Below, piece after piece: positions 43,340 through 51,406 of a DNA stretch of 55,122 nt. How positions within the stretch are numbered: position 1 is the stretch's first letter; each line of letters starts with the position of its first letter. The notes under the pieces are model-generated. The model was not told the DNA's origin, did not search any database, and saw only the letters and a program-made list of their open reading frames with translations. This DNA comes from an uncultured Alphaproteobacteria bacterium (lineage in GTDB: Bacteria > Pseudomonadota > Alphaproteobacteria > Rs-D84): contig CALXLG010000007.1 in the NCBI GenBank assembly GCA_944389135.1, positions 1 through 55,122 on the forward strand. The letters run 5' to 3'. A program made the translations under genes and the position numbers.

Positions 43340-44197
43340 TTACTGATTATCTGCATTTTTTTCAGGCATTAAATCTTCTGCAGACAAGCTTATACCAGAC
43401 TTACGAACATAATTTGCCCCCTGCTTTGGTGCAAGTTTTCCGTTAACCCAAATATCTACACCGCCAGCATTTCCAAAAGTTGCCTTATACTTATCTTCTG
43501 CTGGAACATAATAGATATCACCTGGCACCAAAACACGACTAAACACAGTGTTTCCACGCGCATCTTCAACTTTTACCCAAGATTCTTGATTTGCCTGCAA
43601 TATCACTTGTGCAGTTTCACTGTTTTCTGTACCAAAGCGTTCTCTAACCGCAACTTTATATTCTGGTTCAACAACATTTTCAACAGCAACTGTATTCTTA
43701 TTATCCGATATAGCTTCTGTATCCGTTGGTAATAAAAATACCAATAAAGAAATCAATAATACAAATATTACTAAACCCGAAGCAAACCATATCCAATTTT
43801 TACGAACAAATTTATAACAACGGCTTGCAACTTTCTTTATATCTAATTTCTGTTTTGCGTTACCCCCAGGTAAAGCGCAATTACCACTATTTTCGCTTTC
43901 TTCGTTCTCTTCACAATCTGGGATTAACCCCATTTCGCGCTTTAATTTAGTTACAATTTCATCTGGGTCCAAGCCTAATTCCATAGCATAATTACGTGCA
44001 AAACCTAATATATAAACATTTTCTGGTATTACATTATAATTACCGTCTTCTAACGCTTGCAAAAATTCTTCGCGGATACACAACAACTTAGATAAGGTCG
44101 TAATTTCACGTTTACGGCGTCCTGTTGTTCTGGCGTTACGCAAAATTTCACCGACTGTCATTTCTTCTTTTGGTGCTTCTAAATTATTTTCGCTCAT
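43340..44197 (-). CDS. RodZ-like membrane protein (HTH_25 plus DUF4115)
   Basis: A 285-residue protein with a cytoplasmic helix-turn-helix domain (VGEILRNARTTGRRKREIT, about residues 14-85), an acidic linker, one membrane helix at about 136-156, and a periplasmic DUF4115 domain (ANQESWVKVEDARGNTVFSRVLVPGD, near 198-262). In RodZ this layout links MreB to the wall machinery and sets rod shape. No mreB is in the window, so the role is inferred from the domain order. Confidence 0.88.
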   Translation of the reverse strand: MSENNLEAPKEEMTVGEILRNARTTGRRKREITTLSKLLCIREEFLQALEDGNYNVIPENVYILGFARNYAMELGLDPDEIVTKLKREMGLIPDCEENEESENSGNCALPGGNAKQKLDIKKVASRCYKFVRKNWIWFASGLVIFVLLISLLVFLLPTDTEAISDNKNTVAVENVVEPEYKVAVRERFGTENSETAQVILQANQESWVKVEDARGNTVFSRVLVPGDIYYVPAEDKYKATFGNAGGVDIWVNGKLAPKQGANYVRKSGISLSAEDLMPEKNADNQ

Positions 44198-44234
44198 GCT
44201 TATATCCTCTATCTATTTAGACTTATCATAGAAT

Positions 44235-45158
44235 CTATATATTCAATTCGCAACCCCAAAATTCACAAATTAAACGTTTTAATTCTTTTTCTTCTGTTGT
44301 TTGATTAACTTTGATACGAAACTCCGCAGAATTTGGCATCCCTGATGAATACCAAGCCACATGCTTACGAAACATTTGTACTGCATTTTTCGTTCCATAA
44401 TATTCCAGCATATATTCAAAATGTCTTAGTGCTACTTCCCCAACATTTATTGATTGAATTTCATTGCCTGCCAATTGCCCAAGTATCCACGGTTTCCCCA
44501 GCATAGTTCTGCCTATCATAACACCGTTATAGCCAAGATTTTCTGCTTTTTGCATACTTTCTATATCTTTTATATCACCGTTTGCGATAATTGGTATTTG
44601 AAATTCTGGTTTTGGTGGCAATTCTGCTTTGCCAAGATAAAGCTGTGCCCTTGTTCGCCCGTGCACTGCGGCGAACGCAACACCAGAATCAATTGCAATA
44701 TTTATTAAATCTTGCCAATCTTTATGCGCATCATCCCAACCGAGACGTGTTTTGATAGAAACAGGTATACTTACCGCCTTTACAACAGCCGACATTATTT
44801 TACCGGCAAGTTCGTGGTCGCGCATAAGATAAGCCCCCGCACCAGAACGCGTAGCAACTTTTGGCACAGGACATCCCATATTTATATCTATCCACGCAGC
44901 CCCAGCATCTTGCAAAATTTTTGCGGCTTCTGCCATAAGTTTAGGGTCTGCCCCGAATATTTGCGTTCCGATATTACCTTCTGTGTCATACCTATCAAAA
45001 TTACGCAGACAATTTTTGTGTGCCCCGACCAAAGAATGACAAGAAATCATTTCTGTATATAATGGCGATGTTGGTGAAAACATACGAACAACCTTGCGGA
45101 AAGGTTTATCCGTAATTCCAGCCAAAGGCGCACCAAAAATTTGCTTATCAGTAAACAT
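44235..45158 (-). CDS. tRNA-dihydrouridine synthase (DusB-like)
   Basis: A 307-residue FMN-dependent TIM-barrel enzyme reducing uridines in the tRNA D-loop. It has APLAGITDKPFRKV at the start, QIFGADP, the catalytic Cys in DINMGCPVPKV, the SIKTRLGWDD Lys, VHGRTRAQLY, IIANGDI and GVMIGRTMLGKPW. It is best placed with DusB-type enzymes, but DusA/B/C assignment is not certain without alignment. It is divergent from the ftsB-like gene, with only 19 bp between the two starts. Confidence 0.92.
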   Translation of the reverse strand: MFTDKQIFGAPLAGITDKPFRKVVRMFSPTSPLYTEMISCHSLVGAHKNCLRNFDRYDTEGNIGTQIFGADPKLMAEAAKILQDAGAAWIDINMGCPVPKVATRSGAGAYLMRDHELAGKIMSAVVKAVSIPVSIKTRLGWDDAHKDWQDLINIAIDSGVAFAAVHGRTRAQLYLGKAELPPKPEFQIPIIANGDIKDIESMQKAENLGYNGVMIGRTMLGKPWILGQLAGNEIQSINVGEVALRHFEYMLEYYGTKNAVQMFRKHVAWYSSGMPNSAEFRIKVNQTTEEKELKRLICEFWGCELNI

Positions 45159-45170
45159 TTATGATATAAT
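45141..45170 (+). promoter_or_regulatory. Promoter of the FtsB-like gene
   Basis: TTGCTT (45141-45146), an 18 bp spacer and a perfect TATAAT (45165-45170). The expected transcription start falls at or next to the ATG at 45178, so the mRNA may be leaderless. The -35 lies inside the dus coding region. Confidence 0.5.
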
Positions 45171-45177
45171 GCCACCG

Positions 45178-45504
45178 ATGAAAGAGAAAATCAAAAATTT
45201 ATTCAGTTTTATTGGGCGGGCTTGGTCCGGCAGTTTTCGTGGTAAAATCGGCGTTTTTTTAAGTATATTTGCTGCATTTATGTTTGTTCGCATATTTTGG
45301 GGCGAAGTAAATTTACAAAAATTTATAATAAATATCTGGCGCATGAATGCAGAACAAGAACAATTAATAGCCGAGCAAGAAAAGCTTGAAACAATCAACC
45401 GCCACATAGAATTACTGCAAGGCTACAGCCCTGATTATGTAGAAGAACTTGGATTAAAATATTTAAATATTGGTGATCCAAAGGCAAAAATATTAAAGAT
45501 ATAA
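45178..45504 (+). CDS. FtsB/DivIC-type septum formation initiator
   Basis: A 108-residue protein with a basic cytoplasmic N-terminus, one membrane helix (about residues 22-40), a coiled coil (EQEQLIAEQEKLETINRHIELLQ) and the C-terminal GYSPDYVEELGLKYLNIGDP block typical of FtsB/DivIC proteins, which bridge FtsL and FtsQ in the divisome. Starts at 45169 or further upstream are possible, but 45178 gives the usual topology and follows the promoter. Confidence 0.85.
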   Translation: MKEKIKNLFSFIGRAWSGSFRGKIGVFLSIFAAFMFVRIFWGEVNLQKFIINIWRMNAEQEQLIAEQEKLETINRHIELLQGYSPDYVEELGLKYLNIGDPKAKILKI

Positions 45505-45505
45505 A

Positions 45506-45535
45506 AAAACCGCCTAAAAGGCGGTTTTATTTTTA
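45506..45535. terminator. Bidirectional terminator between the ftsB-like gene and tspO
   Basis: Stem AAAACCGCC/GGCGGTTTT with loop TAAAA and a T-tract, placed between two converging stops. Confidence 0.88.
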
Positions 45536-46009
45536 ATTCAAGTAAAGAATCATTCCATTTAAGAACATAGCAAAAACTTGCCATACTATATAAGGGATAA
45601 CCAGATATCCTGCTGAATGTCTGATTTGATAGAAAGCGCGCGCCATCCAGATAGAGAAACCGAACAAGACGAACAGCTCTACCAACGCAAGCCCGACCAA
45701 ATGTGCACCAAAGAACAAATAAGTCCACAAAGCATTTAAGACCATATGAGCTACGAACAACCAATAAGCTTTTGCTTTACTTAATTTTGTTTTTGTATCT
45801 GTTATTATTAAATACAAAGCGATACCCAACAGCACGAACAATATTGGCCAAACGACAGCGAACACCCAACCATCTGGTGTCAGGACAGATTTTATCAACA
45901 TATTATACCACATATCCGACCCTTCGCCATTTGGCGAGAAAGCCATACCAACGAAAGAAGGTATGAAAGAAATTAAAATAGAAATTATGAATATGAAAAA
46001 CTTTTTCAT
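45533..46009 (-). CDS. tspO: TspO/MBR family membrane protein
   Basis: A 158-residue protein with five hydrophobic helices and the family motifs TPDGWVFAVVWPILFVLLGIA-like (Pro-Trp-x-Phe-x-x-VWP), LNALWTYLFFGAH, and an aromatic-rich fourth and fifth helix. TspO proteins bind tetrapyrroles and are linked to stress regulation in alphaproteobacteria. AAGGAG precedes the ATG. Confidence 0.9.
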   Translation of the reverse strand: MKKFFIFIISILISFIPSFVGMAFSPNGEGSDMWYNMLIKSVLTPDGWVFAVVWPILFVLLGIALYLIITDTKTKLSKAKAYWLFVAHMVLNALWTYLFFGAHLVGLALVELFVLFGFSIWMARAFYQIRHSAGYLVIPYIVWQVFAMFLNGMILYLN

Positions 46010-46099
46010 TTTAAGACTCCTTAGTTCTGATTAAATGATATCAGAAAGCGGCGAGATTCTGCACAGGAACGATTTCACATAAAAAAATTGGTGTATTAC

Positions 46100-46128
46100 T
46101 TGAAATTTCAATAAATATATAGTAGAAT
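46100..46128 (+). promoter_or_regulatory. Promoter of tRNA-Arg
   Basis: TTGAAA (46100-46105), a 17 bp spacer and TAGAAT (46123-46128), ending 10 bp before the tRNA. Confidence 0.8.
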
Positions 46129-46138
46129 CTTGAGCAAC

Positions 46139-46215
46139 GCGCCCTTAGCCCAGCTGGATAGAGCATCGGATTTCTAATCCGCAGGTCGCAGGTTCGAATC
46201 CTGCAGGGCGCGCCA
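46139..46215 (+). tRNA. tRNA-Arg (TCT)
   Basis: A 77 bp tRNA with CCA encoded. Acceptor GCGCCCT/AGGGCGC, anticodon loop TTTCTAA giving TCT (reads AGA), and T-arm GCAGGTTCGAATCCTGC. The top pair of the anticodon stem (27-43) is a T-C mismatch. Its 3' end is repeated downstream. Confidence 0.95.
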
Positions 46216-46228
46216 GAAATTAAAACCG
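46197..46228 (+). repeat. 32 bp direct repeat, copy 1 (3' end of tRNA-Arg, attachment-site-like)
   Basis: The last 19 bases of tRNA-Arg plus 13 following bases. An exact copy lies at 46361-46392. A repeat of a tRNA 3' end is the usual footprint of integration by a tyrosine integrase. Confidence 0.85.
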
Positions 46229-46250
46229 GCTTTATGTCGGTTTTTATTTT
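46222..46250 (+). terminator. Terminator of tRNA-Arg
   Basis: Stem AAAACCG/CGGTTTT, extended by a C-G pair and a wobble, followed by a T-rich tail. Confidence 0.75.
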
Positions 46251-46260
46251 TGTGCAAGTC

Positions 46261-46279
46261 CCAGGATTTGAACCTGCGA
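46261..46279 (-). repeat. Inverted partial copy of the tRNA-Arg T-arm
   Basis: On the minus strand this 19-mer reads as the tRNA-Arg T-arm (TCGCAGGTTC, then AATCCTG) with 17 of 19 bases equal. It lies between the two 32 bp direct repeats, next to a perfect 14 bp palindrome GCGGTTCGAACCGC at 46285-46298. Confidence 0.7.
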
Positions 46280-46360
46280 GGGGAGCGGTTCGAACCGCAG
46301 TAAAAAGGCGGACGACAGTACGCCGGTTATGCAAAGCATAATTTTACAAGGTGACGAAGT

Positions 46361-46392
46361 AATCCTGCAGGGCGCGCCAGAAATTAAAACCG
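46361..46392 (+). repeat. 32 bp direct repeat, copy 2 (attachment-site-like)
   Basis: An exact copy of 46197-46228. Bases before it (AGGT-GACGAAGT) still weakly resemble the tRNA's T-arm region. Confidence 0.85.
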
Positions 46393-46412
46393 CCATTTCG
46401 GCGGTTTTTTAT
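46386..46412. terminator. Terminator of the DUF308 gene
   Basis: Stem AAAACCGCC/GGCGGTTTT with loop ATTTC, overlapping copy 2 of the tRNA-end repeat and the DUF308 stop codon. Confidence 0.82.
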
Positions 46413-47008
46413 ACTAGCTTTTTCAAACGCAATAATTCTATAAACATATATACATCTGCTGCAGCATACAGCAATAAAGTTACAGCCAAATAATATACAA
46501 CCGCAACTGCACCAGCCAATGGATATACCAACAAAACAACCGCCAAAACAATCAAAATTATTGACATAATCAAATCAAACCAATAGTGCCCAAAACGTGC
46601 CCTTGCCATATTTATTGCAAATATCAATGCACGCAAAGCTTTGAACATAAATAATATTACAAATATATATGTTAAACTTATCATAGAACCAACTGGATAT
46701 ATACAGAACAAGACACCTATTACAACATTTAACAACCCGAATAATACATCAAACCAACCTGCTCCGAAATCACGCGTGGTAATAAATCCTGCAATTGTTC
46801 TGTATAACCCAAACAGAACCAGCGCACCACCTATAATAAAAGTCAAAATTGCCAAAAACGCAACAGGTTTAAAAAACATTAAAACTGCCGCGACACCAAA
46901 CAACAAAGCCTCACATACCAATAACGGCGCGCTTTTGTTATAAAGCTTTTTTATAGACTCTGCTATAACTGAAGTATTTTTTCTTTTTTTGTTTTTTATA
47001 CTTGGCAT
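46409..47008 (-). CDS. DUF308/HdeD-like membrane protein
   Basis: A 199-residue protein with a basic cytosolic N-terminus (to about residue 25) and six hydrophobic helices in pairs, as in the HdeD/DUF308 family (GGALVLFGLYRTIAGF, DVLFGLLNVVIGVLFCIYP). HdeD is known from acid resistance in E. coli, but most members have no proven role. The ATG at 47008 has AAAGGGG upstream and is preferred over 47032. Confidence 0.85.
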   Translation of the reverse strand: MPSIKNKKRKNTSVIAESIKKLYNKSAPLLVCEALLFGVAAVLMFFKPVAFLAILTFIIGGALVLFGLYRTIAGFITTRDFGAGWFDVLFGLLNVVIGVLFCIYPVGSMISLTYIFVILFMFKALRALIFAINMARARFGHYWFDLIMSIILIVLAVVLLVYPLAGAVAVVYYLAVTLLLYAAADVYMFIELLRLKKLV

Positions 47009-47058
47009 TTTATTCCCCTTTCTAAGAATCATTAAAAATTATAACGATTTAATTATAA

Positions 47059-47094
47059 TTACCTCATCAGAAAAATTCAAGTCTGATGAGGTAA
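47059..47094 (-). terminator. Hairpin after the 187-residue barrel gene
   Basis: A perfect 13 bp stem TTACCTCATCAGA/TCTGATGAGGTAA with a 10 nt loop, 22 bp after the stop. The T-tract is broken (TAATTATAATT). Confidence 0.7.
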
Positions 47095-47115
47095 ATTTAT
47101 TAAAGAAATAAATCC

Positions 47116-47679
47116 TTAGAAAATTACACGCAAACCAATTTTCGGTACTAAAGAATTTACATTTGGTTTATACGTATAATAATAATCAACTCCTAAATCA
47201 ATTCCAACATGTTCAAAGTTTATGCTAAGCCCTGTATATGCCCCCAATATTGGCGAATAACCATCTTCAACAGTCTCTAACCCAGTTCTTTGATAATTTA
47301 TTACAGACTCATATGCGCTTAGTCCAGCTCCACCCCCAACATACCAAGCAAAATATTTTGAAGAAAAGATATCGTAATAACCGTTTGCAATTAATGCATG
47401 TTGTTCCAAAGAAGCCATAGTCTGAGTCAATAAAGAACTAAACATTTCGCTAACTGTTGCCCTTTCTTGGAAAGCAAGTTCTGCACGCCAACGATTTTTT
47501 TGGGCACCTGCTGCAAAATTAAACATACCCTGGAAACCACTTAAATCATAATCTGAAACAGTTGTATCTGAATAAGTAAGTCCTGCATCAGCCCTTAAAT
47601 AAAATCGCCAATTATCGTTAGTATCTGCAAAAGCAAATGTTGGCATCATCGCAACTGCAAGTATAAATATTTTTTTCAT
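47116..47679 (-). CDS. Small outer-membrane beta-barrel protein
   Basis: A 187-residue protein with a signal peptide (MKKIFILAVAMMPTFAFA) and an eight-strand barrel pattern (RFYLRADAGLTYSDT, FNFAAGAQKNRWRAELAF, WYVGGGAGLSAY, VGIDLGVDYYYTYKP), ending in IF. It resembles the 244-residue barrel at 32460-33194 in plan only. It follows the lipoprotein gene by 10 bp and has a GGAGGCACC ribosome-binding site, so the two are likely one operon. Confidence 0.84.
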   Translation of the reverse strand: MKKIFILAVAMMPTFAFADTNDNWRFYLRADAGLTYSDTTVSDYDLSGFQGMFNFAAGAQKNRWRAELAFQERATVSEMFSSLLTQTMASLEQHALIANGYYDIFSSKYFAWYVGGGAGLSAYESVINYQRTGLETVEDGYSPILGAYTGLSINFEHVGIDLGVDYYYTYKPNVNSLVPKIGLRVIF

Positions 47680-47689
47680 AAGGTGCCTC

Positions 47690-48022
47690 CTATTGTTTTG
47701 TTGGATATAAAGAAATTATCTCAAGCACTTCATAAGTTCCATCGTATTCTGCCCCGAACCCATCTTCCATTTTCGGTAATTCTTTAACCTTTAGTTCTGC
47801 ATTAATTGGTACATATGCTCCCTGCTCAATCGGTGCTATTTGCAAATATTGTTTATATAATTCCCCAGATTTATCAATTACCCAGTATTCTTTATCTTGT
47901 CCGGTTTCAACAAAAGCCCTAACTTCGTGCCCCATTGTTAAGGTTCCACTTACAACTTTTTCTGTAGGTTCTGAACACGCTGCAGTAAGCATACACAATA
48001 AAAATAGGAAAAATTTTTTCAT
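47690..48022 (-). CDS. Small lipoprotein of unknown function
   Basis: A 110-residue protein with lipobox LTAAC (Cys16) followed by Ser-Glu, which favours outer-membrane sorting. The mature part (SGTLTMGHEVRAFVETGQDKEYWVID, then KQYLQIAP...YVPINAELKVKELP) looks like a small OB-like beta domain of the kind seen in NlpE or copper-resistance-type lipoproteins; this is an impression only. It is co-oriented with the barrel gene. Confidence 0.8.
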   Translation of the reverse strand: MKKFFLFLLCMLTAACSEPTEKVVSGTLTMGHEVRAFVETGQDKEYWVIDKSGELYKQYLQIAPIEQGAYVPINAELKVKELPKMEDGFGAEYDGTYEVLEIISLYPTKQ

Positions 48023-48133
48023 CTTTTACATCCCCCTCTAAACAAATGATATCTATTAAAAAAATAAAAACAAGAAAACAATCAAACAGATCACTATTTA
48101 AATATGAATTTACTATAAATTTAAAAGATTGTA

Positions 48134-48142
48134 TGATATAAT
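48134..48142 (+). promoter_or_regulatory. Extended -10 promoter of the 433-residue gene
   Basis: TGA plus a perfect TATAAT (48137-48142), 28 bp before the ATG at 48170. No good -35 is seen. Confidence 0.55.
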
Positions 48143-48169
48143 TCTCATAAAATAATCAAGAGAAAAACT

Positions 48170-49471
48170 ATGAAATCTGATAAATTTTATAATGCAATAA
48201 ATTCGTTAGAAGAGGCCCAGTTTGAACAACAATATATGTCTGACATTAATAATTATCTGGCAATTCATGCAACACGATACCTGCCACCAGCACACAAAGA
48301 CGGCACCCATTATATACCGTCTACTGCAATGGTACGCGATGATGGCTATCCACGGTCAACCGTACATTTTGCACTAAATCATATTGTAGAAGGGCATATT
48401 GGCGGTAATTGGAGTGGCATGCAATACGTAATTATGACGCCTTTTAACGATTTAATGCAAGATAACGGTGCACCGGCAGAATTATCAATGGTAGACACAT
48501 ATTTTTCTGTTAATCCTGACAAAGGAATTATTTTACCTAAAAGTTATCACATTGTTAGGCCAGGCAACTTGCCCGCAGGAAAATTATACGAAATTCGTGG
48601 CAACACAACCATATATAAAAATGAAAACTTTACCGCCACCGAAAAACAAGAATTATTAGAACAAATGGACTCAAAGGACAAATTAACATACAAAAGATTT
48701 AATACGGGTGATTTAGAAGAAATTGAAATAGAAAAAGAATTATCTAAACTAGGCGAAAAAGGAAAGAAATTATATAACACAGCCAAGGATAAAAAAGCTT
48801 TTTTACGCGGCATACTTGAAAATACTTGTAACGATATGCTATCCCGTATTTCACGCGACATTGCCACCCAGGCAACCGCTCAACAAATGGGCTTTAAAAT
48901 ACTTCCTATCAGCAACGGCATTATCGACGGTTCTGACCTACTTTGCACTGTTGAAACAACTGCACAACAGCATAATATACCGGGGAACTGTACTAACAAG
49001 GGGCACAGTCTATCAATTTACTATGCACTAGAAATAACCGCCAGATACATAGATGCTTTACTAAAAGAAGATTACCATTTTAATACTAAAGGGATTTATA
49101 ACAATAAGGATGACCTAAAAACTCTAGGAACAGACCTTATAACTATTGATAACCCGCTGAAAGCAACATTTATACAAAGTATAATTAGCAATAAACCACT
49201 GGGGTTAAACAAAATATTTGAAAACGCATTTCGGTATGAAGTAAAAGACCGTACAACACGCAACCCACATTTCAAACAATATAAAACAATTGCAGAATGG
49301 GATGCTAACACAGCTGAAACAATTCGCAGGTATTGTGACAAAAACGAACAGCAATTTGCAACTTGGCGACAACAAATATCACAGCAACCGGACTATCAAG
49401 AATTTATCAACACACTACGCACATGGCAAAACAAACAAAATATTGCCCACGTACTAAATAGTCGTGAATAG
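48170..49471 (+). CDS. Cytoplasmic or secreted protein of unknown function (433 residues)
   Basis: No signal peptide or membrane segment is seen. The N-terminal half has a compact His/Trp-rich block (PRSTVHFALNHIVEGHIGG, then NWSGMQYVIMTPF) and IVRPGNLPAGKLYEIRGNTTI. The middle is charged and helical (EEIEIEKELSKLGEKGKKL), followed by a more hydrophobic region. No family is recognised. The absence of a signal and its first place in the accessory island would suit an effector or toxin-like role, but this is only a guess. Base composition is like its neighbours. Confidence 0.78.
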   Translation: MKSDKFYNAINSLEEAQFEQQYMSDINNYLAIHATRYLPPAHKDGTHYIPSTAMVRDDGYPRSTVHFALNHIVEGHIGGNWSGMQYVIMTPFNDLMQDNGAPAELSMVDTYFSVNPDKGIILPKSYHIVRPGNLPAGKLYEIRGNTTIYKNENFTATEKQELLEQMDSKDKLTYKRFNTGDLEEIEIEKELSKLGEKGKKLYNTAKDKKAFLRGILENTCNDMLSRISRDIATQATAQQMGFKILPISNGIIDGSDLLCTVETTAQQHNIPGNCTNKGHSLSIYYALEITARYIDALLKEDYHFNTKGIYNNKDDLKTLGTDLITIDNPLKATFIQSIISNKPLGLNKIFENAFRYEVKDRTTRNPHFKQYKTIAEWDANTAETIRRYCDKNEQQFATWRQQISQQPDYQEFINTLRTWQNKQNIAHVLNSRE

Positions 49472-49567
49472 TTGTTTTGTTGACACTTTTCCTCTGTCTG
49501 CGAAATAAAGTCCTACTTTTAACCTTCAGTATAACTCGTACACCGGGCGATTTATTACATTCCGACC

Positions 49568-50011
49568 GTGATGGCTAACAAGAAATTCTGGAACTTCGCA
49601 AGACATATAAATGAAGCAACCGAACAAATGGAGTTCATAACAAGCAAAGATGAAGTAATAATAACCGTTCCAGTTATTCTGCGTAAATACGCAACAACAC
49701 GTATTGATAAAGATGCCAAGACTGGAGTTCTTAGCATAACCGACAATAATCATTTAATAGTAAAAGCCTTTGCAACCGCCTGGCGATACAAGGAACTATA
49801 CGAACGCGGAGTCAGGATAAAGAAAATTGCCAGAGATGAAAAACGCGACCTGCGAACTATTTATAAATATCTGAACCTGGCATACCTGTCGCCACGAATT
49901 ATCAACGATATCATGAACAGTAAAATTCAATTCCACATCAACCTGCAAACGTTATTCGTCATCGCAAGTAAGTACGAGGATTTTACGGAACAGGAACTGG
50001 TATTTTATTGA
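49568..50011 (+). CDS. C-terminal fragment of a large serine recombinase, probable remnant
   Basis: A 147-residue frame whose order of motifs matches the end of alphaproteobacterial large serine recombinases. A beta segment (EVIITVPVILRKY) is followed by LIVKAFATAWRYKELYERG, a helix-turn-helix (KKIARDEKRDLRTIYKYLNLAYLSPRIINDI), then LQTLFVIASKYEDF. The catalytic resolvase domain is missing, and no ribosome-binding site stands before the GTG/ATG at 49568/49571; the frame is open upstream only to 49535. It is therefore probably the tail of a lost recombinase. A small independent DNA-binding protein is the alternative. Confidence 0.65.
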   Translation: MMANKKFWNFARHINEATEQMEFITSKDEVIITVPVILRKYATTRIDKDAKTGVLSITDNNHLIVKAFATAWRYKELYERGVRIKKIARDEKRDLRTIYKYLNLAYLSPRIINDIMNSKIQFHINLQTLFVIASKYEDFTEQELVFY

Positions 50012-50068
50012 TAAAAATATTGAATTATTTGAAAAAATATAATATTTATTTTATGTAAGGAATCATAA

Positions 50069-51406
50069 ATGTCAGCAACAAACAACTATAAAGTTACAGT
50101 TCTTTATAGATATAGAAAATGTAATGAATTTTTGTTTGAAGAACTAGAAAAATCAGAAATATATTTTTCTGATTTGAAATCATTAAATGATCCAATGGAT
50201 GGGTATAGGAGCATACACTTTTGTGGTTCTAAAGGGGATTGGAGTAATTTTTTTAAAAACTATATATGGTGTTTGTATGAAAATATTATAAATCGTGTAA
50301 ATAACGATTGTTATAATAAAAAAATTGCAATTTGTACAACCTTAAAACATCTTAATGAGATAAACTTAAAGAAATTTAATAAGCTATCATCTGCTTTTGC
50401 AAGTTCTGATTTTATTACGGATGTGATTTCAAGTTTAGAAAATACTATGCTTATGGGCACAGAATTATTTAGAATAATGAAAATATGCCATCCAATTGCA
50501 ATCCAATTCATTCTAGAAAACATAAAACCAGAAACTAAAGCTAAATTACCTAGATTGGAAGATGGTTTTTTATCGGTTAAAGAGCGTTTAGAAGCAATAA
50601 ATAGTCAGATAATATTAAAAAACAAGGCAATGGATACATTTGGAAGACTAGCCTGTCAAAAAGACAATGAGTGCGTAGCCGGCATGTTTTTAGATCGTGA
50701 GATATTCAATCCAATGAATATTCATGGTTCTCCTTTATTGTCTATAGAACAAATAAAGTTTTTATATATTGATTTTCCACAATATTTTCTAAAAGAATGC
50801 GAAAATATTATTTTTAACTCTTTCAGAATAGCCTGTTTTTGTAGTGAGTATAACAACTCTGCAATGTGGGCACATTATGCCGATTCTCATAAAGGTGTGT
50901 GTTTAATCTTCGGATCAGTAGACAATAATTTTTTTATTGAACAGGATAAACTCCCAACCTATGAAGTAAAATATGAGCATAAATTATTGCAACATAATTT
51001 CTTTTCTTTAATAACTCAATTAAACAAGAAAATTACGGCAAAGCTTTGGAAGAAAGAAAAGTCAATATATATTTTCGCTACTACAAAAAATAATCCCATT
51101 ATAGACAATGTATTAAAGTCTTTAACTACCAAAAGTCCGGAATGGGAATATGAAAAAGAAACAAGATTAATTATACAAAATTCTGATAATTTGCCAAAAC
51201 GAGTATACCCTTTTGAAGCTCTAGTTGGCATTATATTTGGGATTAATACAGCAATTTCAGACAAGCAAAAAATTGTAAAAATTATCAGAAATAAATGCGA
51301 AAAACATAAAATTACTTTTTCTAAATTCAAATTTTATCAAGCATATCAAGATTATACTTATGGGACGGTACGGATTCGCGAATGTTGCAAATTCAATAAT
51401 GATTAA
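50069..51406 (+). CDS. DUF2971 protein
   Basis: A 445-residue protein with the DUF2971 landmarks: LYRYRKCNEFLFEELEKSEIYFSDLKSLNDPMDG at the N-terminus (shown here in parts as LYRY and LNDPMDG), IACFCSEYNNSAMWAHYADSH and KGVCLIF in the middle, then WEYEKETRLI. DUF2971 proteins are frequent in accessory and defence-associated regions; no activity is firmly known. TAAGGA precedes the ATG. A long spacer of about 160 residues separates the first two blocks. Low GC and a Lys/Asn/Ile-rich sequence suggest acquired DNA. Confidence 0.85.
   Translation: MSATNNYKVTVLYRYRKCNEFLFEELEKSEIYFSDLKSLNDPMDGYRSIHFCGSKGDWSNFFKNYIWCLYENIINRVNNDCYNKKIAICTTLKHLNEINLKKFNKLSSAFASSDFITDVISSLENTMLMGTELFRIMKICHPIAIQFILENIKPETKAKLPRLEDGFLSVKERLEAINSQIILKNKAMDTFGRLACQKDNECVAGMFLDREIFNPMNIHGSPLLSIEQIKFLYIDFPQYFLKECENIIFNSFRIACFCSEYNNSAMWAHYADSHKGVCLIFGSVDNNFFIEQDKLPTYEVKYEHKLLQHNFFSLITQLNKKITAKLWKKEKSIYIFATTKNNPIIDNVLKSLTTKSPEWEYEKETRLIIQNSDNLPKRVYPFEALVGIIFGINTAISDKQKIVKIIRNKCEKHKITFSKFKFYQAYQDYTYGTVRIRECCKFNND

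Noticed and set aside
46041-46334. Minus-strand frame across tRNA-Arg giving CRIRTCDLRIRNPMLYPAG-type protein
   Set aside because: This is the well-known false protein read antisense through a tRNA; it has no ribosome-binding site and overlaps a certain tRNA.
46229-46360. tmRNA or a second tRNA between the 32 bp repeats
   Set aside because: T-arm-like pieces are present, but no complete acceptor stem, anticodon arm or tag frame can be built.
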